Assembly: GCA_964464925.1 (NCBI GenBank)
Contig: CAYXLI010000028.1
Location: 1 to 64,000 of the forward strand
Reading direction: 5' to 3'
Length of the DNA stretch: 64,000 nucleotides
Source: CAYXLI01 sp964464925
Lineage (GTDB): Bacteria; Acidobacteriota; Terriglobia; Bryobacterales; Bryobacteraceae
Numbering within the stretch: position 1 is the first letter of the stretch; each line of letters begins with the position of its first letter. Position numbers and translations under genes: made by a program. The notes beneath the pieces are model-generated. The model was not told the DNA's origin, made no database searches, and saw only the letters and a list, made by a program, of their open reading frames with translations. Shown here one piece after another: positions 1 to 7,991 of the stretch.

Positions 1-613
1 CTCCGCGACCGGCTGAAGAAAGGCTTCATCGGTTTCCCCGATCTTGGACACCGCTATTCACTCCGCAACCTCACCATCGAAGATCTTCGCGAAAAACAAA
101 AGTGGGTCGAATTGTTCGATGGCAACACTCTGGACGGCTGGAAACTCCGCAACGGAGGCAACTGGTCCATCCGCGACGGCGCCATCTACGGAGCCAACGG
201 CGACGGCATTCTCTACGCTCCCGGGCGCTTTCAGAATTTCGAACTCACCATGCTCGTTCGCAGCCACAACCGCGTCAACAGCGGTGTGTTCCTGCGCGGC
301 TCGCCCGATCTGAAGGAGTACCGCGGCTTCGAAGTGCAGATCTTCAGTCCTGTCGACGCCGTGTTTCCCACCGGCAGTATTTTATACGAGGTCGCGCGCC
401 AATATCAGTGAAGATTTCGAGGAGAAATGGTTTCTCATGCAGATCCTGCTGAATGGCGCCACGTGCCGCGTCCGGCTCGACGGCGAACCCGTGGCCGAGT
501 TCCATCGCCTCGAAGGACGCGATCTCAACCCCGGCCAGATCGGCCTGCAGATCCATATGGTCAACGCCTCAGCGGAATTCAAGGACCTTCGTCTGCGTCT
601 TCTGGAACCGTGA
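1..613 (+). pseudogene. DUF1080 (3-keto-disaccharide hydrolase-like) protein, 5'-truncated by the window and frameshifted
   Basis: From base 1 the open frame encodes a concanavalin-like DUF1080 domain (ELFDGNTLDGWK near the domain start, then GSWSI-like and GFEVQIF stretches) and stops at 409-411. The rest of the same domain (EEKWFLMQILLNGATCRVRL, then GQIGLQIHM and a final FKDLRLRLLEP) continues in the +1 frame to a stop at 611-613. Removing one T from the TTTT run at 380-383 restores a continuous family-like reading (GSIYTRSRANISEDFEEKW). The family is known for secreted glycan-acting proteins in Acidobacteria and Planctomycetes. Whether the indel is a real mutation or a homopolymer sequencing error cannot be decided here. 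The true start lies outside the window. Confidence 0.8.
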
Positions 614-619
614 TAGATT

Positions 620-1861
620 GTGTCCGTCATGAACGGAGTCTCTCGCCGCAACCTCATCCGCTCCGCCTTCGCCGGCGCCGGCCTCTCCGCCTTCGCTCCG
701 GCCGATGCCCTTGCACAGAAGATCGGCAATAACGCGCCCATCACACCGAAAGAACGCATCCGCGTAACCAAACTCGAAACCTTCCTCGTCAAGCCGCGCT
801 GGCTCTTCCTGAAGGTCCACACGGACGCGGGCATCATCGGACTGGGCGAGCCGATCACCGAAGGCCGTGCGCTCACCTGCGCCACTGCAGTCAAGGAGAT
901 CGAACCCTACCTCGTCGGGAAGGATCCCCGCCAGGTCGCCCATCATTGGCAGGCCATCTACCGCCACGCGTTCTATCGCGGCGGTCCCATCCTCACCAGC
1001 GCGCTCAGCGGCATCGACCAGGCACTCTGGGATATCAAGGGCAAGGCCCTTGGAGTGCCGGTGTACGAGATGCTCGGTGGCCCCACACGCAATAAAGTTC
1101 GTGTCTACGCGCACGCCGGCACACCGGAAGCAATGCAGGCAGCCAAGGCGAAGGGCTTCACTGCATTCAAGACCGGTCCCGCAAAGAAGCGCCCTGCGCG
1201 CTACGTAGAAACTCCCGCGGCCGTGCAGTACGCAGTGGAGCGATTCGCGCAACTCCGCCAGGCTATGGGCAACGACATCGACATAGCCATCGACTTTCAT
1301 GGCGCCATCAGTCCCGCCACCGCCAAGCTATTGATCAAAGGCCTGGAGCCCTACAACCCCATGTTTGTCGAGGAGCCCTGCCAGGCGCAGAATCACGACG
1401 TCATGGCTGAGATCGCACGAGGCACTCACCTGCCCATCGCGACCGGCGAACGCGTCTTCACCAAGTGGGGCTTCCGCGAAGTGCTGGAAAAACGCGCCGC
1501 CACCATCCTCCAACCCGACCTCTGCCACGCCGGGGGAATCACCGAAGTGCGCCTCATCGCAGGGATGGCCGAAGCGTATTACGCCAGCGTCGCGCCTCAC
1601 AATCCGCTTGGCCCTATCTCTCTCGCCGCGGGCGTGCAGATCGCGGCGTCTATTCCGAACTTCCTCTGTCAGGAGCAGGTCAGCCTCGGCGACGGCTACA
1701 TCAAGAAGCCCTTCGAAATCGCCGAAGGATATCTCAAACTCCCCACAGGTCCCGGCCTGGGTATCGAACTCGACGACAACGCCATGGCCGACAAGATCGG
1801 GCACGACTGGAAGAACCAGGAGAGCTACGACGCCGAAGACGGCAGCGTCGTGGACTGGTAG
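620..1861 (+). CDS. Tat-exported mandelate racemase/muconate lactonizing enzyme family dehydratase (galactonate dehydratase-like)
   Basis: The protein of about 410 residues belongs to the enolase superfamily and most resembles D-galactonate dehydratase, which dehydrates a sugar acid to a 2-keto-3-deoxy acid. The N-terminus carries a twin-arginine signal (SRRNLIRSAFAGAG), so periplasmic activity is likely, which is unusual for the family. Visible signatures are the N-terminal capping domain (LSGIDQALWDIKGKALG), the metal ligand region AIDFHG, the VEEP and GERV metal-ligand stretches, QPDLCHAGGITE, and the C-terminal VAPHNPLGP catalytic His region. GTG at 620 opens the frame; ATG at 629 (MNGVSRR) is an equally good start. 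It lies 6 bases after the DUF1080 gene, which suggests joint carbohydrate catabolism. Exact substrate is not certain. Confidence 0.85.
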   Translation: MSVMNGVSRRNLIRSAFAGAGLSAFAPADALAQKIGNNAPITPKERIRVTKLETFLVKPRWLFLKVHTDAGIIGLGEPITEGRALTCATAVKEIEPYLVGKDPRQVAHHWQAIYRHAFYRGGPILTSALSGIDQALWDIKGKALGVPVYEMLGGPTRNKVRVYAHAGTPEAMQAAKAKGFTAFKTGPAKKRPARYVETPAAVQYAVERFAQLRQAMGNDIDIAIDFHGAISPATAKLLIKGLEPYNPMFVEEPCQAQNHDVMAEIARGTHLPIATGERVFTKWGFREVLEKRAATILQPDLCHAGGITEVRLIAGMAEAYYASVAPHNPLGPISLAAGVQIAASIPNFLCQEQVSLGDGYIKKPFEIAEGYLKLPTGPGLGIELDDNAMADKIGHDWKNQESYDAEDGSVVDW

Positions 1862-1895
1862 CCCGCCGCCGCAAGTGTCGTAACCTGAAAGTTCC

Positions 1896-2774
1896 ATGCC
1901 CGATCCGTCTCTACCCACCACGGGAGCCCAGGAACCCTCGGCCCCGCGCACCAGCGTGATTATCGTCGTGCGCAACCAGGCTGAGGATCTTCGCCGCTGT
2001 GTCGCTGCCCTTGAGCACTCCAACCATCGCGACCAGTTAGAGATCCTGGTTGTCGACAAAGCCTCCAGCGACGGAAGCGGCCAGATCGATCATGAGTTCC
2101 CCGACGTGCAGCTCCTTCGGCTCCCGAAGGACTTCGGAGCCACCCGCGCCCTCAACATAGGCATCCGCACTGCCCGCGGCGAGTACGTGTTCTTCCTGCC
2201 GCCCGGTGCCATCGTCGATCCCAACACGATTGACCAACTCGTCGCCCGGATCGCCGATGACCCTTCCGTCGGCGGCGTTACTCCGGTCATCCAGAGCGCT
2301 CACCCGCTTCCCACTCCGGACGACCTGAGGATTTTCTGCCAAACGGGTGAATTCCCCCGCACCGTTCCCGTCACTGGACCCGAGCAGGCCATAGAGTTCC
2401 CCCGCAACGCCCCTATTCTGGTCCGTCGCGCCTTCATCCTCAGCATGAACTACTTCGACGAACGCTACGGTGAATTCGGTCCTTACCTTGAACTGTGCTT
2501 CCAACTCAAAGCGTCCGGCAAGAAGATCTTGGCTCTCGGGAGCGTCGCCGTTCCTGTTCACACGGCCGAAGCCGACAATTCCGCTGCCTACGCGGTAGAC
2601 CGCGTACACGGCTCGGCGCTTTACCTTAGCAAGCACGGTGGCTCTGGCATGGGTTTCCGAATAGGCCAGGCGTTCCGTGCGCTGGGCCAGGTTTTCTCTT
2701 TCCGCAGCTTAGGGTATGATTTTAAAAGACTAACAGGTATACTTGGAGGCCAGAAGATAGACGGCAATCAGTAG
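1896..2774 (+). CDS. Family 2 glycosyltransferase
   Basis: A 292-residue GT-A fold glycosyltransferase. The nucleotide-sugar binding start (TSVIIVVRNQAEDLRRCV, residues about 19-36), the ILVVDKASSDGSG turn and the GATRALNIGIRTARGEYVFF segment are typical of GT2 rhamnosyl-type enzymes. The usual acidic DxD after the FFL strand is replaced by PPGAIVDP, so metal binding may be altered or use a neighbouring Asp. No membrane segment is seen; it should act at the cytoplasmic face of the membrane on a polysaccharide or lipid-linked acceptor. No other glycan-assembly genes lie beside it, so the acceptor is unknown. Confidence 0.8.
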   Translation: MPDPSLPTTGAQEPSAPRTSVIIVVRNQAEDLRRCVAALEHSNHRDQLEILVVDKASSDGSGQIDHEFPDVQLLRLPKDFGATRALNIGIRTARGEYVFFLPPGAIVDPNTIDQLVARIADDPSVGGVTPVIQSAHPLPTPDDLRIFCQTGEFPRTVPVTGPEQAIEFPRNAPILVRRAFILSMNYFDERYGEFGPYLELCFQLKASGKKILALGSVAVPVHTAEADNSAAYAVDRVHGSALYLSKHGGSGMGFRIGQAFRALGQVFSFRSLGYDFKRLTGILGGQKIDGNQ

Positions 2775-2833
2775 TCGTACGCCTAAGGGCTAAATCGTAC
2801 GAGGCTTTCTGCCGATAGACTCTAGTACACTTT

Positions 2834-3301
2834 ATGGACGCGTTTCTTTGGATCCTGCTCCCGGTTCTCGTAGCCGCGGGCTCCGCCATTCTCGTGTATC
2901 ACATGATGTCCGCCCGCATGGAGGTGGCCATCGCGAAGGAACGGGAGAATCTCGCAGCCGCACGCGCTCAGATCCAGGCGCATGAGCAAGGCCTGCAGGA
3001 CAAAATCAAGGCTGCCGAGGAAAGTGCCCAGCGCAAGGCGTTCGATCAGTTCCTCATGGACTTCCGGGTGGAAGAGCGCCACTACATGCGCGAGAGCAAG
3101 TCCGCCTTCATCCACCGCAAATCCATGGTCATTCAGGAGCGCCTCTTCTTCCGCAACATCCCGCTCTCCAACTGGGTGGAGCATGAAATGCCCATGGAGG
3201 AAGGCAGCGACGTGCAGTTACTGAATAAGGAAGCATCCGTCTTCAGCGCAAAGGCGCTCACGGACATTACGAAGAACAGCCCGAGATTCCTTCCCCAGTA
3301 G
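2834..3301 (+). CDS. Hypothetical protein with one membrane helix and a coiled coil
   Basis: A 155-residue protein with an N-terminal membrane anchor (residues about 4-24, FLWILLPVLVAAGSAILVYH) followed by a charged Ala/Glu/Gln-rich coiled coil to about residue 75 and a compact C-terminal part containing ERLFFRNIPLSNW. The arrangement resembles small inner-membrane scaffolding proteins. I do not recognise a named family and assign no function. Its stop is 2 bases from the stop of the convergent kinase gene on the other strand, so the two transcripts must terminate inside or past one another. Confidence 0.7.
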   Translation: MDAFLWILLPVLVAAGSAILVYHMMSARMEVAIAKERENLAAARAQIQAHEQGLQDKIKAAEESAQRKAFDQFLMDFRVEERHYMRESKSAFIHRKSMVIQERLFFRNIPLSNWVEHEMPMEEGSDVQLLNKEASVFSAKALTDITKNSPRFLPQ

Positions 3302-3303
3302 CT

Positions 3304-4440
3304 TTACTCGCTGGTAGCCCGATTGACCGCAGGAGCACTATCTTCCGCGACCGGCAGGGTCAGAAGGAACATTGCTCCCTTCCCCGGTTCGGATTCCGCC
3401 CAAATGCGGCCGCCGTGCGCCTCGACCGTGCGGCGCACAATCGCCAATCCAATTCCTGTGCCGCCCAGGTTCACGTGCAGCCTCCGGAACGGCTCGAAGA
3501 TATGCTCCGCATACTGCGGCGGGAAGCCAATGCCGTTGTCCTTCACGGACAGAACCCACTCGTCCCCGCGCCGATCGGAGCAAATCTCGATCCGCGGAGG
3601 CATGTCGGACCGGTACTTGATCGAGTTGCTCAGCAGGTTCTGCAGTACCTGAGTTAGTTGATCGGCATCGCCGCGTACTAGCGGTAGCGTGCCTGCCGTC
3701 ACCTCCGCTCCGGACTCCTCCAGTGCCACCCGAAGATTCCGCAGCGCCGCACTCAGGACCTCGCCCAGGTCGATGATTTCACGCCTTCGCCTCGACCCAA
3801 TCTGCGCGTAAGTCAGCAGATCCCGAATCAGAGTACTCATGTGCACAGCCGCATCCACCACAAATTGAATAAACTGATCCGCGTCGGTGTCCAGTTTGCC
3901 GCTATAACGTTTTTGCAGAAGCTGCGAGTAGCTCGCGATCGTGCGCAGCGGCTCCTGTAAATCATGGGAGGCCGCGTGTGCGAAGCGCGCCAAGTCTTCA
4001 TTGGACCGGCGCAACTCGGCATTTGCTTCTTTCAGCGCCTGGTCGGTGCGTGCCAGCCGCAGCAATGCGCGGACCGTGCCCAACAGAACCCCAGGATCGA
4101 CCGGCTCAATGAGGTAAGCGTCTGCTCCGCGGTCCAGCGCGGTTACCCAATCCGTCGCGGAGATCGAAGTCGCCGAAACCTGCAGGACGAGGGTAGAAGA
4201 AAGTGTAGCGTCCTCCTTGATGCGCCTGCACACCTCCAGTCCGCTCATATCCGGCAAATGCACATCCAGAATCACCAGCGGGGGACGTCTCTGCCGCACA
4301 AAGGTCAGCGCACCCTCTCCGCTCGCCGCCTCGTGGACAATGTAACCCGCCGATGAGAGCAGCCGTGACCGGGCATATCTTCCCGGCTCGAAGTCATCCA
4401 CGTTGAGTACGGTGGAGAGAACAGGTTCGTGACTTTGCAT
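3304..4440 (-). CDS. Receiver domain - histidine kinase (last gene of the stressosome operon)
   Basis: The predicted 378-residue protein has an N-terminal receiver domain (phosphoacceptor Asp in LVILDVHLPDMSG), a short helical linker, a HisKA domain with the H-box HAASHDLQEPLRTI and a C-terminal HATPase domain (N-box LLSNSIKYR, G-boxes DNGIGF and GTGIGLAI). It has no membrane segment, so it is a cytoplasmic phosphorelay protein. The start ATG at 4440 overlaps the TGA of the upstream hybrid kinase by one base (TGATG), which implies translational coupling and a joint role. An open frame continues upstream to 4539, but that would overlap the previous gene by 100 bases. It is a paralogue of the kinase at 49776-50906, judged by the matching H-box helices. 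Confidence 0.88.
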   Translation of the reverse strand: MQSHEPVLSTVLNVDDFEPGRYARSRLLSSAGYIVHEAASGEGALTFVRQRRPPLVILDVHLPDMSGLEVCRRIKEDATLSSTLVLQVSATSISATDWVTALDRGADAYLIEPVDPGVLLGTVRALLRLARTDQALKEANAELRRSNEDLARFAHAASHDLQEPLRTIASYSQLLQKRYSGKLDTDADQFIQFVVDAAVHMSTLIRDLLTYAQIGSRRRREIIDLGEVLSAALRNLRVALEESGAEVTAGTLPLVRGDADQLTQVLQNLLSNSIKYRSDMPPRIEICSDRRGDEWVLSVKDNGIGFPPQYAEHIFEPFRRLHVNLGGTGIGLAIVRRTVEAHGGRIWAESEPGKGAMFLLTLPVAEDSAPAVNRATSE

Positions 4441-6200
4441 CAGTTTGTCCGCATTTTCGATTGTACGGCTCGTCTCGCCTCTTCGAGGGCGCCGAGAAAG
4501 CTTGCTTCGTCCAATTGGCGTTTGGAGAGCACAGCGCAATGCGCTTTCGCGAGATGTTCCCGATCCGCGGGCGTCAAGTGTCGCGACGTGTAAATGATGA
4601 TCGGAGTCTCACTCGTCTCCGGAACCTGCCGCAGCACCTCTAGAACCTCAAATCCGCTCATATCCGGCATACTCAAGTCAAGTAGAATCGCGTCCGGCCG
4701 CTCGAAGCGCGCCCGGTCGATCCCAACTGATCCTCCATCCGCCTCCAGGATTTCCACGTCTTTCTTTCGCAGCATCTGCCTCACAAGGTAGCGTGCAACG
4801 TCGTCATCGTCCACCACCAACAGTGTCCCAAGTTCCTTGGCCTGCGGAGCCGTCCTCCGCACCAGCACCCGGCTCGGCAAGTAGAAGGTGAAGACAGAAC
4901 CGCGCCCCTCCTCACTTTCCACCAGGAGCTTACCTCCAAGCAACTCGGCCAGTTTCCTCGAAAGCGGCAATCCCAAGCCGGTGCCCTTCACGTTCTTTTG
5001 CAGGGAGTGCTCCACCTGCGCGAACTCCTGAAAAATCAGCTGCTGGTCTTGCAGGCGAATGCCGATGCCGGTATCGGAGACACTAAATACAATCCAGTCC
5101 GCCTCCTCACGCAAGCTCACCCGGACTTCCCCACGTTCTGTGAACTTCAGCGCATTCGAGACCAGGTTGCGGAGAATCTGCGCAACCTTGGCCTCGTCCG
5201 TGAACAGCAGATATTCACTGCCTGGTTCCTCGAAGATCAGGTCCACAGCCTCACTCGTACGAAGCGGCCGCATCATGCCGCGCAAGGCGCCGAATAGGCT
5301 TTCGAGCGTGAACTCAACCTCGGTGATCGCAATCTTACCCGCCTCCACTTTCGCAAGGTCCAGCAGATCATCGACCATTACGCGCAGTTCTTCCGCTGCC
5401 TTACGGATGAAATCGATCTGCTTCTCCTGTTCGGGATTGAGATCGCCGTCGCATCGACCCTTCAGCAGACCGGTCAAAGCCAAAATCGAGTTCAGCGGCG
5501 TCCGGAATTCATGGCTCACGTGTGAGAGAAACTTCGACTTGATCTCGTCGGCCCTTCGCAGCGACATCGCACGCTCGTCCAACTCTGCATAGAGCGCCAT
5601 GACTCCGCGGTTCGTGTCTTCCAATTCCTGGTTCTGCCTGCGCAGATCTTCCTCGCGCTGGCGCAGCCGGTCAAGCGTGTCGAGCAATTCCCTGCTCTGC
5701 CGCAGAAATTCGTCGTTGGGGTCGGCCGGCTGCCTGGGAAGCAGTTCGCGCCCTTTACGCACTCCCTCAGCGGAACACAGGCTGCTGCCAAGCGGCAGAT
5801 ACTTCCACATGCGAACAGTCGTGCCCCGGCCCGGTTCCGACTGTAGTTCGAATTCGTCGGACAGCCGTCGCGCTCCGACAATCCCGAGTCCCATGCCGGA
5901 GGGTGACCGATAGGTCCCGTCGAGAATCTGGTCGGGGGCGCGAATGCCTTCGCCCCGGTCCGAAACGGTAATCCGTAATTTGCATTGGCTGCCTTGCTCG
6001 ATGTCGAAGTCGATGCGCCCGTCGCGGGCGTACTGATAGGCGTTGCGCGCAATCTCGGAGAGAGCGGTCGCCACCCGGATCTGAGCCTGATGGTCGAAAC
6101 CGGCCATTTCCGCGATCTTTCGTGCGCTCTGCCGCGCTGTCACGATGTCTTGTTCACTGGCAATCGGCAGTTCTAATAGGCGATCGGTGCGCGCTTCCAT
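4440..6200 (-). CDS. RsbT-like ATPase - histidine kinase - receiver fusion
   Basis: A multidomain cytoplasmic protein of about 586 residues. Residues 1-125 form an RsbT/RsbW-like GHKL ATPase (LSEIARNAYQYARDG N-box, DRGEGIRAPD, GMGLGIVGARRLSDEF). A coiled coil follows (about 160-225), then HisKA with HVSHEFRTPLNSIL, a second GHKL ATPase (NLVSNALKFTERG, DTGIGI, GTGLGLPLSRK) and a C-terminal receiver with Asp in AILLDLSMPDMSG. The ATG at 6200 follows the upstream stop by one base; a longer frame from 6236 would overlap that gene. Known stressosome switch kinases are free-standing, so the N-terminal unit joined to a hybrid kinase suggests that stressosome-type signals feed directly into a phosphorelay. 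That link is inference. Confidence 0.88.
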   Translation of the reverse strand: MEARTDRLLELPIASEQDIVTARQSARKIAEMAGFDHQAQIRVATALSEIARNAYQYARDGRIDFDIEQGSQCKLRITVSDRGEGIRAPDQILDGTYRSPSGMGLGIVGARRLSDEFELQSEPGRGTTVRMWKYLPLGSSLCSAEGVRKGRELLPRQPADPNDEFLRQSRELLDTLDRLRQREEDLRRQNQELEDTNRGVMALYAELDERAMSLRRADEIKSKFLSHVSHEFRTPLNSILALTGLLKGRCDGDLNPEQEKQIDFIRKAAEELRVMVDDLLDLAKVEAGKIAITEVEFTLESLFGALRGMMRPLRTSEAVDLIFEEPGSEYLLFTDEAKVAQILRNLVSNALKFTERGEVRVSLREEADWIVFSVSDTGIGIRLQDQQLIFQEFAQVEHSLQKNVKGTGLGLPLSRKLAELLGGKLLVESEEGRGSVFTFYLPSRVLVRRTAPQAKELGTLLVVDDDDVARYLVRQMLRKKDVEILEADGGSVGIDRARFERPDAILLDLSMPDMSGFEVLEVLRQVPETSETPIIIYTSRHLTPADREHLAKAHCAVLSKRQLDEASFLGALEEARRAVQSKMRTN

Positions 6201-6201
6201 A

Positions 6202-7200
6202 TCACCGCTCTCGCAAAGCCACAATCGTGGCGTCATCCTTACCCCTTACCGCATCCCGGAACAGCACGCCCGCCAATGTCGCCGGGTGATGGCTTTCCAA
6301 CAGCGGGTAGGAACGGATATCCCAGCGCGCCGTAAGCCCGTCACTGTGCATGACCAGAATGGCGTCCTTCGGCCAGCGATACTGAAACTCCTGCATTCGT
6401 CTTGCCTGATGTCCGGCCGTTCCATTATGCGAAACCAGGTGCTGGGTACCGGAGCCGGAAATCAGCGCTCCACTTATGTTTCCCAGCCCTGCGTAGTGCA
6501 GCGCGCGCTCATTCAGATCGATACAGGCGATGGCCACCGCCGCCCCGCGTGTCGGCCGTAACGCCAGGTGCGCACGTTCCAACAGCGCTGCGGCCTCCTC
6601 TTCCGGGTGCTCCCTCACCGCACGGCAAGCCGCTGCGGACGCTGTCGCAGCCGCAGGCCCGTGTCCCAGCCCGTCTGCCATCACTACCACAGGCCCCCGG
6701 GAACTGCTCATGACTTCGACGGCGTCGCCGCAAACTGTTTCGCCGCGCGCCGGCGCTTTCACGATTCCCGAAGAGATCCCGGAAGGTGTGCCAATCTTCT
6801 GCTGAGGGACCCGGCCCACTAATACGGTTCCAGAGCCTATCCGCGAATAAATATCGAATTCCGCCGACAAACGTCGGATTGCTCCGAGCCCTGTCCCTGC
6901 GGTGCCGGACGTCGAAAAACCGTCGCGCAGGCAGGCGTCCACGTCGTGCATCCCCGGGCCCTTGTCAATGGCGAGCACCTCAAGTTCCGGCACCCCGCCG
7001 TCGGAGACGATGCGGCATTGCAGAAGCCCTCCCTCTCCATGTTTCAAAATGTTGGTCGCGGCCTCCGTCACGACGATTCCCGCGTTGTTGGAGGACTCTT
7101 CTGAGAAACCCTCTTTATCCGCGAGTTCCATTGCGTGACGCCGGGCCTGCGCTATGGACGTCGGATCCGAAACCTCCACCAGAATGGTGTCACAGCTCAT
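6202..7200 (-). CDS. RsbT-like ATPase fused to SpoIIE/PP2C phosphatase (RsbX/RsbU-like)
   Basis: A 332-residue fusion. The first 130 residues are a GHKL anti-sigma-type ATPase (VVTEAATNILKHGEGG N-box, DKGPGMHD, GTGLGAIRRLSAEFD). The rest is a SpoIIE-type serine phosphatase with the metal-binding signatures VVMADGLGHG, GLGNISGAL, MHSDGL and a terminal GKDDATIVALR. In stressosome modules RsbX resets phosphorylated RsbS/RsbR and RsbU dephosphorylates an anti-anti-sigma factor. Here the position directly after rsbT favours an RsbX-like reset role. Its start at 7200 is 1 base beyond the rsbT stop, in one operon. No PAS or membrane sensor is present. Confidence 0.88.
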   Translation of the reverse strand: MSCDTILVEVSDPTSIAQARRHAMELADKEGFSEESSNNAGIVVTEAATNILKHGEGGLLQCRIVSDGGVPELEVLAIDKGPGMHDVDACLRDGFSTSGTAGTGLGAIRRLSAEFDIYSRIGSGTVLVGRVPQQKIGTPSGISSGIVKAPARGETVCGDAVEVMSSSRGPVVVMADGLGHGPAAATASAAACRAVREHPEEEAAALLERAHLALRPTRGAAVAIACIDLNERALHYAGLGNISGALISGSGTQHLVSHNGTAGHQARRMQEFQYRWPKDAILVMHSDGLTARWDIRSYPLLESHHPATLAGVLFRDAVRGKDDATIVALRER

Positions 7201-7201
7201 C

Positions 7202-7636
7202 TCAACCTTTCCAGCGGGTGATAGTCACTCGCGTGCCTTTGCCGACTTCCGAGCGAATATCGAAGTCGTTGACCAGTCGCTTTGCTCCCCCGAGTCCCAG
7301 CCCTAAGCCGTTCCCGGTCGTGTAGCCGTCCTGCAAAGCGCGTTGCACGTCAGCGATGCCAGGGCCTTGGTCCTCAAACGTCAGCCGCAAGCCGCGCGAA
7401 CCGGAATTTTCCAGCAATTCCAGTGCCATCGTTCCACCGCCGCCATAGATGACCGTATTGCGTGCCAACTCACTTGCGGCAGTGATCAGCTTCGTCTGAT
7501 CCACGAGATTGAAACCGGCTTCCAGCGCCCATTTTCTGGTCAACTGGCGCGCAATGACAATGTCTTCCTGGTTTCGAAGCGGTAAACTACTCTGCTTCTG
7601 CGTCGTCAATAACTTCCTCCGCAGCGAGGACATCAC
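7202..7636 (-). CDS. rsbT: Stressosome switch serine kinase RsbT
   Basis: A small GHKL kinase of 144 residues at most. It carries EDIVIARQLTRKWALEAGF, the N-box SELARNTVIYGGG, the DQGPGIADV G1 box and the GLGLGLGGAKRLVNDF G2 box, all characteristic of RsbT. In known systems RsbT is held by the RsbR/RsbS stressosome, phosphorylates both on stress and is released to its output partner. The frame opens at 7636 and overlaps the end of rsbS by 50 bases. A TTG at 7609 would give a start closer to the family norm, so the exact start is uncertain. Confidence 0.92.
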   Translation of the reverse strand: MMSSLRRKLLTTQKQSSLPLRNQEDIVIARQLTRKWALEAGFNLVDQTKLITAASELARNTVIYGGGGTMALELLENSGSRGLRLTFEDQGPGIADVQRALQDGYTTGNGLGLGLGGAKRLVNDFDIRSEVGKGTRVTITRWKG

Positions 7637-7979
7637 GCCGCAGCAACTCCATTCCGTTATCTACGTTCAGAGCGGTTCGCACTCCCTTTAACGAAAGCCC
7701 GAGTTCCACAAGTGTAATGGCGACCGACGGCTGCATGCCTACGACTACCGTTTCAGCATCCAGAATCCGGGCCATACCGGCAATGTTTGCCAGCATGCGG
7801 CCAATAAAGGAGTCCACCATGTCCAAGGCCGAAATATCGACGAGCACACCCTTAGCGCTCGTCTGCACAATTTTTGCGGTGAGGTCATCCTGGAGGGTCA
7901 TTGCTAGCTGGTCGTGCATATCAACTTGAATGCTGACCAGAAGAAAATCCCCGAGCCGGATGATTGGAATACGATCCAT
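7587..7979 (-). CDS. rsbS: Stressosome STAS protein RsbS
   Basis: A 130-residue single STAS domain protein. It starts IPIIRLGDFLLVSIQVDMHD and contains GVLVDISALDMVDSFIGRML, where the Ser of DSFIGRM is the conserved site phosphorylated by RsbT, and VVVGMQPSVAITLVELG. RsbS forms the core of the stressosome with RsbR. It lies 12 bases after rsbR and its 3' end overlaps rsbT, the canonical rsbR-rsbS-rsbT order. Confidence 0.93.
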   Translation of the reverse strand: MDRIPIIRLGDFLLVSIQVDMHDQLAMTLQDDLTAKIVQTSAKGVLVDISALDMVDSFIGRMLANIAGMARILDAETVVVGMQPSVAITLVELGLSLKGVRTALNVDNGMELLRRDVLAAEEVIDDAEAE

Positions 7980-7991
7980 CCGACGTCTCCC

